Source of the DNA: Myxococcales bacterium UBA5297
Lineage (GTDB): Bacteria > Myxococcota > Myxococcia > Myxococcales > UBA5297
Reading direction: 5' to 3'
NCBI GenBank assembly: GCA_002408385.1
Contig: DHSB01000138.1
Span: 9,496-19,059 of the forward strand
Length of the DNA: 9,564 nucleotides
Shown here: one piece after another, positions 1 to 7,847 of the stretch
Layout of the letters: each line of letters opens with the position of its first letter
Numbering within the stretch: position 1 is the first letter of the stretch
Translations under genes and position numbers: made by a program
Notes under the pieces: generated by a model
What the model was told of the DNA's origin: nothing
Seen by the model: only the letters and a program-made list of their open reading frames with translations
Databases searched by the model: none

Positions 1-115
1 GCCTGGCCCAAATCGCTCGAAGAAACTCGCAGGAAGTCTGGGGCGCATAGCCAATACGCCCGTCGACGAATTGGGCAAAGGCGCGGCCGATTCGAGGGTT
101 CGCGGCGGCCGGCAC
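1..115 (-). CDS. Possible 5' end of a minus-strand gene leaving the window
   Basis: On the minus strand a frame is open from an in-frame TGA at 160-158 to the left edge. The best starts are GTG at 115-113 or TTG at 118-116; a GGAGG on the minus strand lies 8 nt before the TTG. The predicted peptide has balanced composition, with a stretch reading GRAFAQFVDGRIG about 10 residues in and ending near EFLRAIWAR. Plus-strand frames here give Arg-rich, implausible peptides. Against it: G/C at third positions is near three quarters, lower than in the neighbouring genes, and the piece is under 40 codons. I do not recognise the family. It would run co-directionally with and downstream of the O-antigen ligase-like gene. 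Confidence 0.27.
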   Translation of the reverse strand, partial: MPAAANPRIGRAFAQFVDGRIGYAPQTSCEFLRAIWAR

Positions 116-168
116 CAAGGCCCGGGCCTCCGGAATCGTGCTGCCGGCCAACGAATCTCAAGGTTAGT

Positions 169-183
169 CGCTCAGGGTGAGCG
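169..183. repeat. REP-like hairpin CGCTCAGGGTGAGCG
   Basis: This is a perfect 6-bp inverted repeat (CGCTCA/TGAGCG) around GGG. It lies about 80 bp beyond the stop codon of the minus-strand ligase-like gene. The reverse complement of 4215-4229 differs from it at one base, so the same module occurs twice in the window in opposite orientation. A second 6-bp stem (GCCAGC/GCTGGC, 214-219 with 229-234) lies between it and the gene. Either could act as a weak transcript end or 3' stabiliser, but neither has a T tract. The rest of the 116-263 gap shows nothing else I can name. Confidence 0.4.
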
Positions 184-263
184 GAACCGGGCCGAGTCGA
201 TTCGAGTCGCCGGGCCAGCCTCCGATCCGCTGGCGCGCGAAAGCAGCGCGGCCGCCTCCGGGC

Positions 264-2825
264 CTACTTCGGCGCTCCGTCCAGGCCGAGCTGCTGCCAG
301 CGCTTCTGCTCTTCGAGCTTGAGCTTCTTGGCTTCGACCCGCTTGCGCAGCCGGTCGAGCTCGACCTGGAGCCCGGGAGACTTCGCGGCGGCGGCCTCGG
401 CCTCGCGGACCGCGAGCTCGAGCCGCCCGATGCGCTCGAGCAGGTTGGCGTAGCGCCAGCGCAGCCCGGTGTCGTCCGGCCGCAGGGCCAGCGCCGTGCG
501 CATGAACCCGAGCGCCTTGGAGGCCTGCCCGTCCCGCTCGGCCGCCGAAGCCTCCATGCCCAAGGCGCGCACCCGCGTGCTCACGTCGATGCCGGGCGGC
601 AGCTTCTTGAGCGCCTCGCGGCAGGCCTTGGTGTTGCCTCGGCTCAGCTCGAGCCTCGCCAGGGTCATGACGACCTCGGCCTCGAACGGGAAGCGCTTGA
701 GCCCCTCGCGCTCGAGCAGCTCGATGGCCGCCTCGTAGGCGTTGGTCATGACGAGCGCGTTGACGCGGGTGAGCAGGCCGACGGGCTTCTCGGGCGCCAG
801 CACGGTCATCTTCTCGCCGATCCGGTAGACCTCGTCCGCCTCCCGGCGCGCCGAAGCGGCGCGGGCCAGCCGCTGAAACCCCGGCAGCGACTCGCCGTGC
901 CGCTCCATCGAAGCCCGCGCGACCGCCTGCGCCTCGTCGAGCCGGCTCTGCCCGAGCAGCACGTCGGCCAGCGCGAGGAGGGCGCCCTCGTCGTCGGGGA
1001 CGGCCTCGAGCAGCTCCTCGGGCTTCCCGAAGACGCGGGTGATCTCCTTGAGCACGTCCCGGTCGCCCCGCTCGTAGGCGAGGCGGTACTCGAGGCGCGC
1101 TTGGCGCGCCTGGCCAATCGCGCGCAGCGCGAGCGCGGCGATCCGGTGCGGCTCGGGCCGGGCGGCGTTGAGGAACATGGCGCGGTTCGCCCAGGCGACG
1201 GCGCGCTCGGGGCGCAGCGGCCGCTCCTCGGCGTAGGCCCGGGCGACCACGAGGTGCGCGAAGTAGTCGGCCGGGTGCCTTGCCGCGTGGAGCGCCGCGA
1301 GCTCGGCGAGCTCGTCGGCCGTCACCGCGCCGAGCCTCCCGGCGAGCGCCTCGCCATCGGACTCGAGCGAGCGCAGCGAATAGCCGAAGGCGGGCACGGC
1401 CAGCGCGAGCGCGACCGGCAGCGCGATGAGCACGTGGGCCCGCCGCACCTTGCGGCCCCCCTCGCGGCGTGAGGCGACCACGGCGAGGGCGACCATCGCC
1501 GGCACCGCGAGCCCGCCGAGCTCGAGCCCGAAGTCGACCAGCTCGTGCAGCCCGATGGCCGCGAGCCCGAAGGCACAGGCGAGCCGCTCGACCTCTCCGG
1601 CGGCGCGCCGCGCCCCGCCGAGCAGCGCGAGGGTCGAGGCGCCGAGGACGAACAGGCCCATCGGGACCCCGAGCTCGGTGACCCACTGGAAGACGATGTT
1701 CTCGGGGTGCGTCACCGTCGCGCCGAGGGCGACGTCCTGGAAGCGCTGGAAGCCCGACTCGAACGCGCCGCGGCCCACCCCGACCAGCCAGTGATCGGCG
1801 ACCAGCGGCAGGAAGCTCGGCCAGAAGGAGAGCTTCGAGTCCTTCACCTTCTCGAGCGAGTCGGCGGACGCGAGCTCCTGGGCGAGCGCGTCCCACGCGA
1901 GGTAGGCCGAGATGGCGAGCACCGCGAGCACCGCGCCGGGGATGACGAGGCTCTTGGCGTCGACCGGCCGGCCCTCGCGCTCGCAGCGGCGCGCCGAGTG
2001 GACGGCGATGGCGAGCATCACCTGGGCGACGACGAAGGCGACGATGCCGCCGCGCGACAAGGTGAGCAGCACCCCCGCGCCGGTCGCCAGGTAGGCGAAC
2101 GACCAGAGCGTGGCGACCTTGCGGTCGCGTTCGCCGAGCACCCGCGCGAGCAGCGCGGTGGCGCCGAGGGCGAGGAAGCTCGCGAGGTGGTTGGGGTTGC
2201 CGAAGGTCGAGAGGAAGGGCGGCTGGGCGTAGGTGTAGCTGAAGACGCCGAAGAGCGCGGTCGCGCCCCACAGCGCGTGGCCGAAGCCGACCAGGGCGAC
2301 GACGAGGCCGACGGCGCCGAGCACGGTCACCATGCGCTTGCGCGCGCGGCTCGAGCGCGCCACCTGGGCCGCGGCGAAGAAGGCGCACAAGTAGGTGAGC
2401 GCCTTGACGAGCTCGCGCGCGGTGGCCGGCGGATCGAGCGACAGCGGCCGCCAAGCCGGGTAGAGCCCGAGCGGCCCGAGGACGAACTCGAAGAGCTCAC
2501 GGGTGCTCGGCGCGAGCAGCCCCACCACCGCGGGCGGCAGAGGGAGGAGCTGGAAGGCGATGAAGAGCGTGGCGGCGCCCAGCGCGAGACCGGGCGCGGG
2601 CACGAGGAAGGGCTCGCCCGAGCGCATCGCGGCCGTCGCGGCGAGCGCGCAGGCGGCGAAGGCGAGCGCCGCGGCGACCCCTGTCGCCCACGGGTGGACG
2701 GTGGCGATGGCGAGAGGGCAGAAGACGACGAGGGCGGCGACCGCGATCTCGGTCGCCGTCCACAGCCACGGTGCTTTTCGGACGCGGCGCTGCCGCTCGG
2801 CTTTCCCGGTGCTCACGGCGGTCAT
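264..2825 (-). CDS. O-antigen ligase/polymerase-like membrane protein with C-terminal TPR region
   Basis: This is an 853-residue protein. The N-terminal ~480 residues are polytopic, with about 11-12 hydrophobic segments, and carry hallmarks of the Wzy_C/WaaL O-antigen ligase family: FGNPNHLASF near 208-217, TLSRGG near 255-260, a periplasmic loop with DHWLVGVGRG near 344-353, and HPENIVFQWVTELG near 373-386. Family members transfer or polymerise undecaprenyl-diphosphate-linked glycan at the periplasmic face. The C-terminal ~360 residues are soluble, Ala/Leu/Arg-rich helical repeats of TPR type (about residues 510-815), ending in a charged coiled-coil tail. TPR-fused ligases are known, some of them glycosylating protein, so the acceptor is open. 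An in-frame ATG at 2846 would add seven residues; neither start has a good Shine-Dalgarno, and I prefer 2825 because it gives a short charged N terminus before the first membrane helix. No other glycan biosynthesis genes are beside it. Confidence 0.87.
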   Translation of the reverse strand: MTAVSTGKAERQRRVRKAPWLWTATEIAVAALVVFCPLAIATVHPWATGVAAALAFAACALAATAAMRSGEPFLVPAPGLALGAATLFIAFQLLPLPPAVVGLLAPSTRELFEFVLGPLGLYPAWRPLSLDPPATARELVKALTYLCAFFAAAQVARSSRARKRMVTVLGAVGLVVALVGFGHALWGATALFGVFSYTYAQPPFLSTFGNPNHLASFLALGATALLARVLGERDRKVATLWSFAYLATGAGVLLTLSRGGIVAFVVAQVMLAIAVHSARRCEREGRPVDAKSLVIPGAVLAVLAISAYLAWDALAQELASADSLEKVKDSKLSFWPSFLPLVADHWLVGVGRGAFESGFQRFQDVALGATVTHPENIVFQWVTELGVPMGLFVLGASTLALLGGARRAAGEVERLACAFGLAAIGLHELVDFGLELGGLAVPAMVALAVVASRREGGRKVRRAHVLIALPVALALAVPAFGYSLRSLESDGEALAGRLGAVTADELAELAALHAARHPADYFAHLVVARAYAEERPLRPERAVAWANRAMFLNAARPEPHRIAALALRAIGQARQARLEYRLAYERGDRDVLKEITRVFGKPEELLEAVPDDEGALLALADVLLGQSRLDEAQAVARASMERHGESLPGFQRLARAASARREADEVYRIGEKMTVLAPEKPVGLLTRVNALVMTNAYEAAIELLEREGLKRFPFEAEVVMTLARLELSRGNTKACREALKKLPPGIDVSTRVRALGMEASAAERDGQASKALGFMRTALALRPDDTGLRWRYANLLERIGRLELAVREAEAAAAKSPGLQVELDRLRKRVEAKKLKLEEQKRWQQLGLDGAPK

Positions 2826-2889
2826 GCTACACAGCGCCGCGCCCATTCCAAGAGACGTGTGTAGGCGCTGTCACCACGGGTAAGTAGGA

Positions 2890-2924
2890 GGGCGGCCCGG
2901 CCCGCGGCAGCTCTTCGGCCGCCC
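2890..2924. promoter_or_regulatory. Inverted repeat in the divergent spacer
   Basis: GGGCGGCC (2890-2897) and GGCCGCCC (2917-2924) are perfect 8-bp inverted arms 19 bp apart. They lie between the divergently transcribed ligase-like gene and the small lipoprotein gene, the expected place for an operator shared by both. In a 70% GC background such arms also arise by chance, so a regulatory role is only a suggestion. Confidence 0.25.
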
Positions 2925-2945
2925 GAGCGCCGTCTCGTTTACCGC

Positions 2946-2974
2946 TTGCGGCACCGCAGGCAGGTTGTCAGAAT
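2946..2974 (+). promoter_or_regulatory. Candidate sigma-70-type promoter of the small lipoprotein gene
   Basis: TTGCGG (2946-2951) and CAGAAT (2969-2974) are separated by exactly 17 bp and match the -35 and -10 consensus at about four of six positions each. The A of the ATG at 2984 is only ten bases beyond the last -10 base, so the transcript would be leaderless or nearly so. This fits the absence of any purine-rich Shine-Dalgarno before that ATG. Confidence 0.35.
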
Positions 2975-2983
2975 CCCGCGCCC

Positions 2984-3265
2984 ATGTTGCGAACACTGCT
3001 TGCCAGCGCCTCTCTCGTCGCACTCCTCTCGGCCTGCACCGACCCCTGCATCGAGCTCGGGGAGAAGATCTGCGAGTGCGGAAGCGTCTCGCCCACCTCC
3101 TACGACGCCGACCAATGCAAGCTCCGTTTGAACAAGGAGGCGTCGATCATCGAGCTCAGCGACGACGACCAGGCCACCTGCGAGCGGCTGCTCGACGGCT
3201 GTAGCTGCGAGGCTCTGGAAACGGCGCAAGGCAAGCAGGCCTGCGGGCTCGCGGTCGAGCCATAG
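2984..3265 (+). CDS. Small Cys-rich lipoprotein
   Basis: This is a 93-residue protein with a lipoprotein signal peptide: a short hydrophobic stretch and lipobox L15-S16-A17-C18, followed by T-D, which in Enterobacteria-type sorting does not force inner-membrane retention. The mature part is about 76 residues, acidic, without membrane segments, and has eight cysteines after the lipid-attachment one (22, 30, 32, 45, 66, 73, 75, 87). These fall into two blocks of the same design, C-x7-C-x-C-x12-C and C-x6-C-x-C-x11-C, suggesting an internal duplication stabilised by disulphides in the periplasm. I recall similar short C-x-C lipoproteins of unknown function in Myxococcota, but cannot name a family. 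The start is the only one giving a signal peptide. It has no visible ribosome binding site and may be translated from a leaderless mRNA. The next gene starts about 200 bp away. Confidence 0.8.
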   Translation: MLRTLLASASLVALLSACTDPCIELGEKICECGSVSPTSYDADQCKLRLNKEASIIELSDDDQATCERLLDGCSCEALETAQGKQACGLAVEP

Positions 3266-3279
3266 GGCGGCAGCCCGCC
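3266..3279 (+). terminator. Hairpin directly after the lipoprotein stop codon
   Basis: GGCGG and CCGCC (3266-3270 and 3275-3279) form a 5-bp G/C stem around CAGC, starting at the base after the TAG. There is no T tract, so it is at best a weak or factor-dependent end, or a 3' protective stem. The rest of the 203-bp gap to the next gene contains no ORF with coding character. Confidence 0.22.
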
Positions 3280-3436
3280 GGTTCGCCACCTGCTCTTTCG
3301 CCGCGGGCCCTCGGCTCGCCGGCCGCAGCTCGGAGACCGCGCGAGCGCCGTCCTGCCGCCCGCCACCGGCGCTCCCGAGGCGGGAGAGACCGGCTGGCCT
3401 CGCCCCTTCGACACCCCGCGCGGTGCGTCCGCCTTG

Positions 3437-3458
3437 CAGGCCGGCAGGCCTGTGAGGA
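3437..3458 (+). promoter_or_regulatory. Hairpin abutting the Shine-Dalgarno of the PAP2 gene
   Basis: CAGGCC (3437-3442) and GGCCTG (3447-3452) form a perfect 6-bp stem with loop GGCA. One base later comes GAGGA (3454-3458), ten bases before the ATG at 3469, which is the ribosome binding site that decides this start. A stem directly against the site could influence initiation, but its effect is not shown by sequence alone. Confidence 0.35.
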
Positions 3459-3468
3459 TCTGATCGCC

Positions 3469-4134
3469 ATGAGATTGGAGCGGCTCGAGCACCCTCCGAT
3501 CCGCTGGTCGCGCGAGCTGTGGCGGGTAGGCGGCGCACTGCTCGTCTGGACGGGTGGCGAGTACCTGCGCGTGCGGCGCAAGCCCAGGACACCGGTCGAG
3601 CGCAAGGCGCAGCGGGTCCTCAACCGCATCGACCGCATCGCACGACGCCACTTCTACCAGCCCACCGTCGCCCTGCTCGCCGACCGCATCGCCGACAGCA
3701 TCGTCTTCGCCGCGATGCCGCTCGCGTGCACGCTCACCCTGCTGCCGTACGAGAGGCCGCGCCGGCACTTCCTCGCCGACGGCCTGCTCATCGGGCGGGC
3801 CGCGACCGTGACCGGCGCGGTCAACGAGACCATCAAGTTCCTCACTCCGCGCGAGCGGCCCTTCGCCTTCGCCGACCCGCGGGCCGAGGGATGGGATCGC
3901 TACGGCTCGTTCTTCTCCAATCACACCAGCGCCGCCGCGGCGATGGCCGCGACCACCTCGTTCATCGCCCAGGCCCGCGGCGCGAGCCCGTGGCTGGCCG
4001 TGCCGCTCTTCGCCCTGGCCTCCTTCGTCGGTTACCTGCGCATCGCGGGCGACAAGCACTACCTCACCGACATCATCGCCGGCGCTGCGTTCGGCACGGC
4101 GACCGGGGCGTTCTTCACGCGCAAGCTCGTCTGA
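3469..4134 (+). CDS. PAP2-superfamily membrane phosphatase
   Basis: This 221-residue protein has all three PAP2 acid-phosphatase signatures: K123-x6-R130-P131; S150-N151-H152 in place of the usual P-S-G-H; and R191-x5-H197-x3-D201. The family uses a phospho-histidine intermediate (here H197) to cleave phosphate from lipid phosphates; membrane members include undecaprenyl-diphosphate phosphatases and phosphatidylglycerophosphate or lipid A phosphatases. About four to five hydrophobic segments alternate with the motifs (about 65-95, 105-120, 153-167, 174-190, 202-216). The first ~60 residues are basic and probably cytoplasmic. The glycine of motif two is replaced by Asn, while the catalytic residues are intact. 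Neighbours that use undecaprenyl-linked substrates make recycling of that carrier a reasonable guess, but the substrate cannot be read from sequence. The start is supported by GAGGA ten bases upstream. Confidence 0.88.
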   Translation: MRLERLEHPPIRWSRELWRVGGALLVWTGGEYLRVRRKPRTPVERKAQRVLNRIDRIARRHFYQPTVALLADRIADSIVFAAMPLACTLTLLPYERPRRHFLADGLLIGRAATVTGAVNETIKFLTPRERPFAFADPRAEGWDRYGSFFSNHTSAAAAMAATTSFIAQARGASPWLAVPLFALASFVGYLRIAGDKHYLTDIIAGAAFGTATGAFFTRKLV

Positions 4135-4143
4135 ACCTCACCT

Positions 4144-4155
4144 CGCCGGCCGGCG
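4144..4155. repeat. 12-bp perfect palindrome after the PAP2 gene
   Basis: CGCCGGCCGGCG is fully self-complementary and begins nine bases beyond the PAP2 stop. As RNA it could only form a very tight loop, and as DNA it may be a protein site. It has no T tract. It opens the 361-bp gene-free spacer 4135-4495, the rest of which is described in the repeat entries that follow. Confidence 0.25.
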
Positions 4156-4214
4156 GAGCGACTCCGACGCCCGGCCCTCGCCGGTGCGGGCCCGCGGGCG
4201 AACAAGTGAAAGTC

Positions 4215-4284
4215 CGCTCGCCCTGAGCGCAGCCCCCGACGCGCCAGCGGCGGGAGCGGAGTCGAAGGGCCCCTTCGACTTCGC
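4215..4284. repeat. REP-like cluster of three adjacent hairpins
   Basis: Three stems follow each other almost without gaps. The first is CGCTCG/TGAGCG around CCC (4215-4229, one G-T pair). The second is CCCG-A-CGC/GCG-G-CGGG around GCCA (4235-4254, one mismatch). The third has 13-bp arms around GCC (4256-4268 with 4272-4284, one G-T pair; core GTCGAAGG/CCTTCGAC). The words CCCTGAGCG and GGAGTCGAAGGG are, from memory, pieces of a dispersed intergenic repeat seen in many unrelated bacterial genomes. Here they appear to be separated by the middle hairpin. The first stem recurs at 169-183. Likely roles, as for REP/BIME elements, are transcript 3'-end protection, gyrase or protein binding, or simply a parasitic repeat. 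Confidence 0.55.
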
Positions 4285-4301
4285 GGACTGCCCCCGCTCT
4301 C

Positions 4302-4384
4302 CTCGAGCGTAGCCTCCCGAGAAACGAGGGAGGCGAAGTCGAGAGGCCTCGACTGCGGCCTCGCAAGCTCGGCCTACGCTCGGG
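4302..4384. repeat. Nested inverted repeat structure
   Basis: Outer arms CGAGCGTAG (4304-4312) and CTACGCTCG (4374-4382) pair perfectly over 9 bp and extend two more pairs if one G-T is allowed. Inside are two hairpins: GCCTCCC/GGGAGGC (4312-4318 with 4328-4334) and AGTCGAG/CTCGACT (4337-4343 with 4348-4354, loop AGGC). The result is a three-way-junction shape of about 83 bases. There is no coding character in any frame. It may be a non-autonomous mobile repeat or a structured leader element of the following gene. Confidence 0.45.
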
Positions 4385-4406
4385 CTGACCGGTGCAGACC
4401 GGATAT

Positions 4407-4452
4407 TGCCGAAGGATTCTTCGACGCATCCTCGGCAGCCACAACTTCGGCA
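4407..4452 (+). promoter_or_regulatory. Two competing hairpins upstream of the GT-C-like gene
   Basis: The segment TGCCGAAGGAT (4407-4417) can pair with ATCCTCGGCA (4428-4437; ten pairs, one bulged A). Alternatively its first eight bases pair perfectly with CTTCGGCA (4445-4452). The two pairings exclude each other. The segment ends about 45 bases before the ATG at 4496. It could be an attenuator-like leader if transcription begins upstream of it; a weak -10-like TACGAT at 4470-4475 would instead place the start downstream. Confidence 0.3.
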
Positions 4453-4495
4453 GGCCCGCCGTCTCGGCATACGATGGGCGCTCCCTGAACCGACC

Positions 4496-5920
4496 ATGCG
4501 CGCCCGCCTCTTCATTCCGTTCCTGCTCGGCCTCGTCGCCGCCAAGCTCGCCCTCGATCACATCTGCGACGTCGACCTGATGTGGCACCTGCGCATCGGG
4601 CTCGACATCCTCGAGCGCGGGGCCATCCCGCCGACCGTCGAGTACACCTGGACGGTCAAGGACACGCCCTACCTCGCCAACGACTGGCTCGCGCAGATCC
4701 TCTTCGCCCTCGCCTTCAAGGCGGGTGGGCTGGTCGGCGTGGGCCTCTTCAAGGCGCTGCTCGTCGTCGGCATCGTCACCACCCTCTACCTGGTCTCGCT
4801 CGAGCGGGCCGAGGGCAATCGGCCGTCGGCTGGCCTCGCGGTCGGCGTGATGCTCTTCGTCGCGGCGGCCAACTTCATCGCGCGACCGCTGCTCTTCGGG
4901 CAGTTGTGCCTGGCGCTCGAGCTGCTGCTCATCGAGCGCGCCCTCAAGGGCAAGCGTTGGGTGCCGCTGGCGATGCCGGTGCTCTTCGCCTTCTGGATAA
5001 ACACGCACGGGAGCTGGGCGGTGGGGCTCGGCCCGTTGGCGGTGGCCGGCGGCACGGTCCTGCTGCCCTTCCACAGGTGGCGGCTCACCTCGCGGCCGGT
5101 CGAGAAGGCGGCCCGCCTGCCCGTGCTGCTCAGCCTCCTCGCGCCGCTCGGCGTGGTGCTCAACCCCATCGCCTGGAAGGCGCTCATCCGGCCCTTCGAC
5201 CTCATCGCCAAGCAGGGCGAGTTCACCATCATCGACGAGTGGGCGCCGGTGCCCTGGAGCGATCCTTCGGCCTGGATCCTGATCGGCGCGGCGCTGCTGT
5301 TCGTGGTCGCGGCGGCCCGGAGTCGAAAGCCCCTTCCCCTCTACGAGCTCGGCCTCGTCGGGCTCACCTTCGTCATGGCGCTCCAGGCCTCGCGCCAGCT
5401 CAGCATCTTCGCGATCATCGCCGCGCCCCCGCTCGCCGAGCAGCTCGCCAGCCGCATGCGCACCGAGATGTTCCGCCGGCCGCGCACCAACGCCATCGTG
5501 GCCGCCCTCGCCGCGGTCGCGCTCGGCCTGATGGGCGGACTGCGCCTGGCGAGCGTCGATAGGGAGGCCCGCGGGCTCTTCCCCGTCGACGGCCTCGCCC
5601 AGCTCGAGCAGAGCGGCTTCGCGCGCAGGCCGGGTTTCCACTTCTTCGAGTGGGGTGGCTATCTCGTCTTCCACAAGCTCGACAGCTTCATCGACGGCAG
5701 GCTCGGCCCGTTCTACGAGGCCGGCCTGTTCGACGAGTACCTGCGCATCGAGCGCCAGGGCGACGCCGAGGCCATCGAGCAGCGGGGCGTCTGCTGGGCG
5801 CTGCTCGTTCCGGGGACGCCGCTCGCCGAGGCGCTCGGTTCGCGCGCGGGCTGGAAGCGGCACTTCGAGGACGACCTGAGCGTCCTCTGGCTTCGCAGCG
5901 GGTGCGCGGCGCAGAAGTGA
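4496..5920 (+). CDS. Polytopic GT-C-like membrane protein of unknown function
   Basis: This is a 474-residue protein with roughly ten hydrophobic segments between residues 4 and ~360 and a soluble C-terminal ~100 residues. After the first helix it has D25-V-D27-L-M-W30-H31, an acidic motif in the first periplasmic loop like the DxD of GT-C glycosyltransferases. Then come N169-T-H171-G172, N223-P224 and E248-W249, spaced as in a large unnamed family I recall from Acidobacteriota, Myxococcota and others. The C-terminal domain has WGGYL near 386-390 and D400-G-R402. GT-C enzymes use polyprenyl-phosphate sugars at the periplasmic face; whether this one is active is not shown. The ATG at 4496 is chosen because it places the first hydrophobic helix right at the N terminus; an upstream in-frame TTG at 4406 would add 30 residues from the structured spacer. 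No clear Shine-Dalgarno is seen. Confidence 0.75.
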   Translation: MRARLFIPFLLGLVAAKLALDHICDVDLMWHLRIGLDILERGAIPPTVEYTWTVKDTPYLANDWLAQILFALAFKAGGLVGVGLFKALLVVGIVTTLYLVSLERAEGNRPSAGLAVGVMLFVAAANFIARPLLFGQLCLALELLLIERALKGKRWVPLAMPVLFAFWINTHGSWAVGLGPLAVAGGTVLLPFHRWRLTSRPVEKAARLPVLLSLLAPLGVVLNPIAWKALIRPFDLIAKQGEFTIIDEWAPVPWSDPSAWILIGAALLFVVAAARSRKPLPLYELGLVGLTFVMALQASRQLSIFAIIAAPPLAEQLASRMRTEMFRRPRTNAIVAALAAVALGLMGGLRLASVDREARGLFPVDGLAQLEQSGFARRPGFHFFEWGGYLVFHKLDSFIDGRLGPFYEAGLFDEYLRIERQGDAEAIEQRGVCWALLVPGTPLAEALGSRAGWKRHFEDDLSVLWLRSGCAAQK

Positions 5921-5961
5921 GGTGCGCGGCGACCGGCGATCTGCCGATCGTTTCGTGGAAG

Positions 5962-5990
5962 CACCGATGGCCGCCGAGATGGCGGCGGTG
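5962..5990 (+). terminator. Terminator-like hairpin after the GT-C-like gene
   Basis: CACCG (5962-5966) pairs with CGGTG (5986-5990), and CCGCC (5971-5975) pairs with GGCGG (5981-5985), giving ten G/C-rich pairs with a four-base bulge and a GAGAT loop. It lies about 40 bases after the stop at 5918-5920. No T run follows, so it may be a Rho-dependent or pausing structure. The remaining spacer up to 6115 has only weak stems (for example around 6060-6074). Confidence 0.3.
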
Positions 5991-6115
5991 TCGCCTCTCG
6001 GCCGCCTCCTCGTCAGGCCTGCCCGCGCGAGTGAGGTTCACCGGGACGCCTGCTCGGCGGTGTTCGCCGGACACACCCTGTGGTTGAATCGCCGCGCCTT
6101 CGAGACCCCGACCTC

Positions 6116-7798
<1,683 letters not shown>

Positions 7799-7847
7799 AC
7801 GCTCCGAAGGGACGTTGGAGGGATTCCCGAAACGGCCCGCTCGAGGC

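Noticed and set aside
219..233. 15-base exact repeat CCTCCGATCCGCTGG also at 3493-3507
   Set aside because: One site is inside the PAP2 coding sequence, and a match of this length is expected roughly once by chance in a window this GC-rich.
1545..2864. Long open frames opposite or overlapping the ligase-like gene (439 aa plus strand; 760 aa minus strand in another frame at 172-2454)
   Set aside because: They are rich in Arg/Ala/Gly/Glu, have no domain or membrane pattern, and overlap a gene with clear motifs. These are shadows typical of 70% GC DNA.
4144..4155. Intrinsic (Rho-independent) terminators at the hairpins after each gene
   Set aside because: None of the stems is followed by a T run, so a classical intrinsic terminator cannot be claimed; those kept in the feature list are given low confidence.
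4406..4495. Upstream TTG start adding 30 residues to the GT-C-like protein
   Set aside because: The added residues come from the structured spacer and would push the first membrane helix away from the N terminus; ATG 4496 fits better.
4115..5863. 582-aa minus-strand frame opposite the GT-C-like gene
   Set aside because: Composition dominated by E, R, D and Q with low complexity; antisense shadow of a well-supported gene.
5901..5931. 11-base direct repeat GGTGCGCGGCG on both sides of the GT-C-like stop codon
   Set aside because: Short, GC-rich and only 20 bp apart; likely slippage or chance, with no sign of an insertion between the copies.
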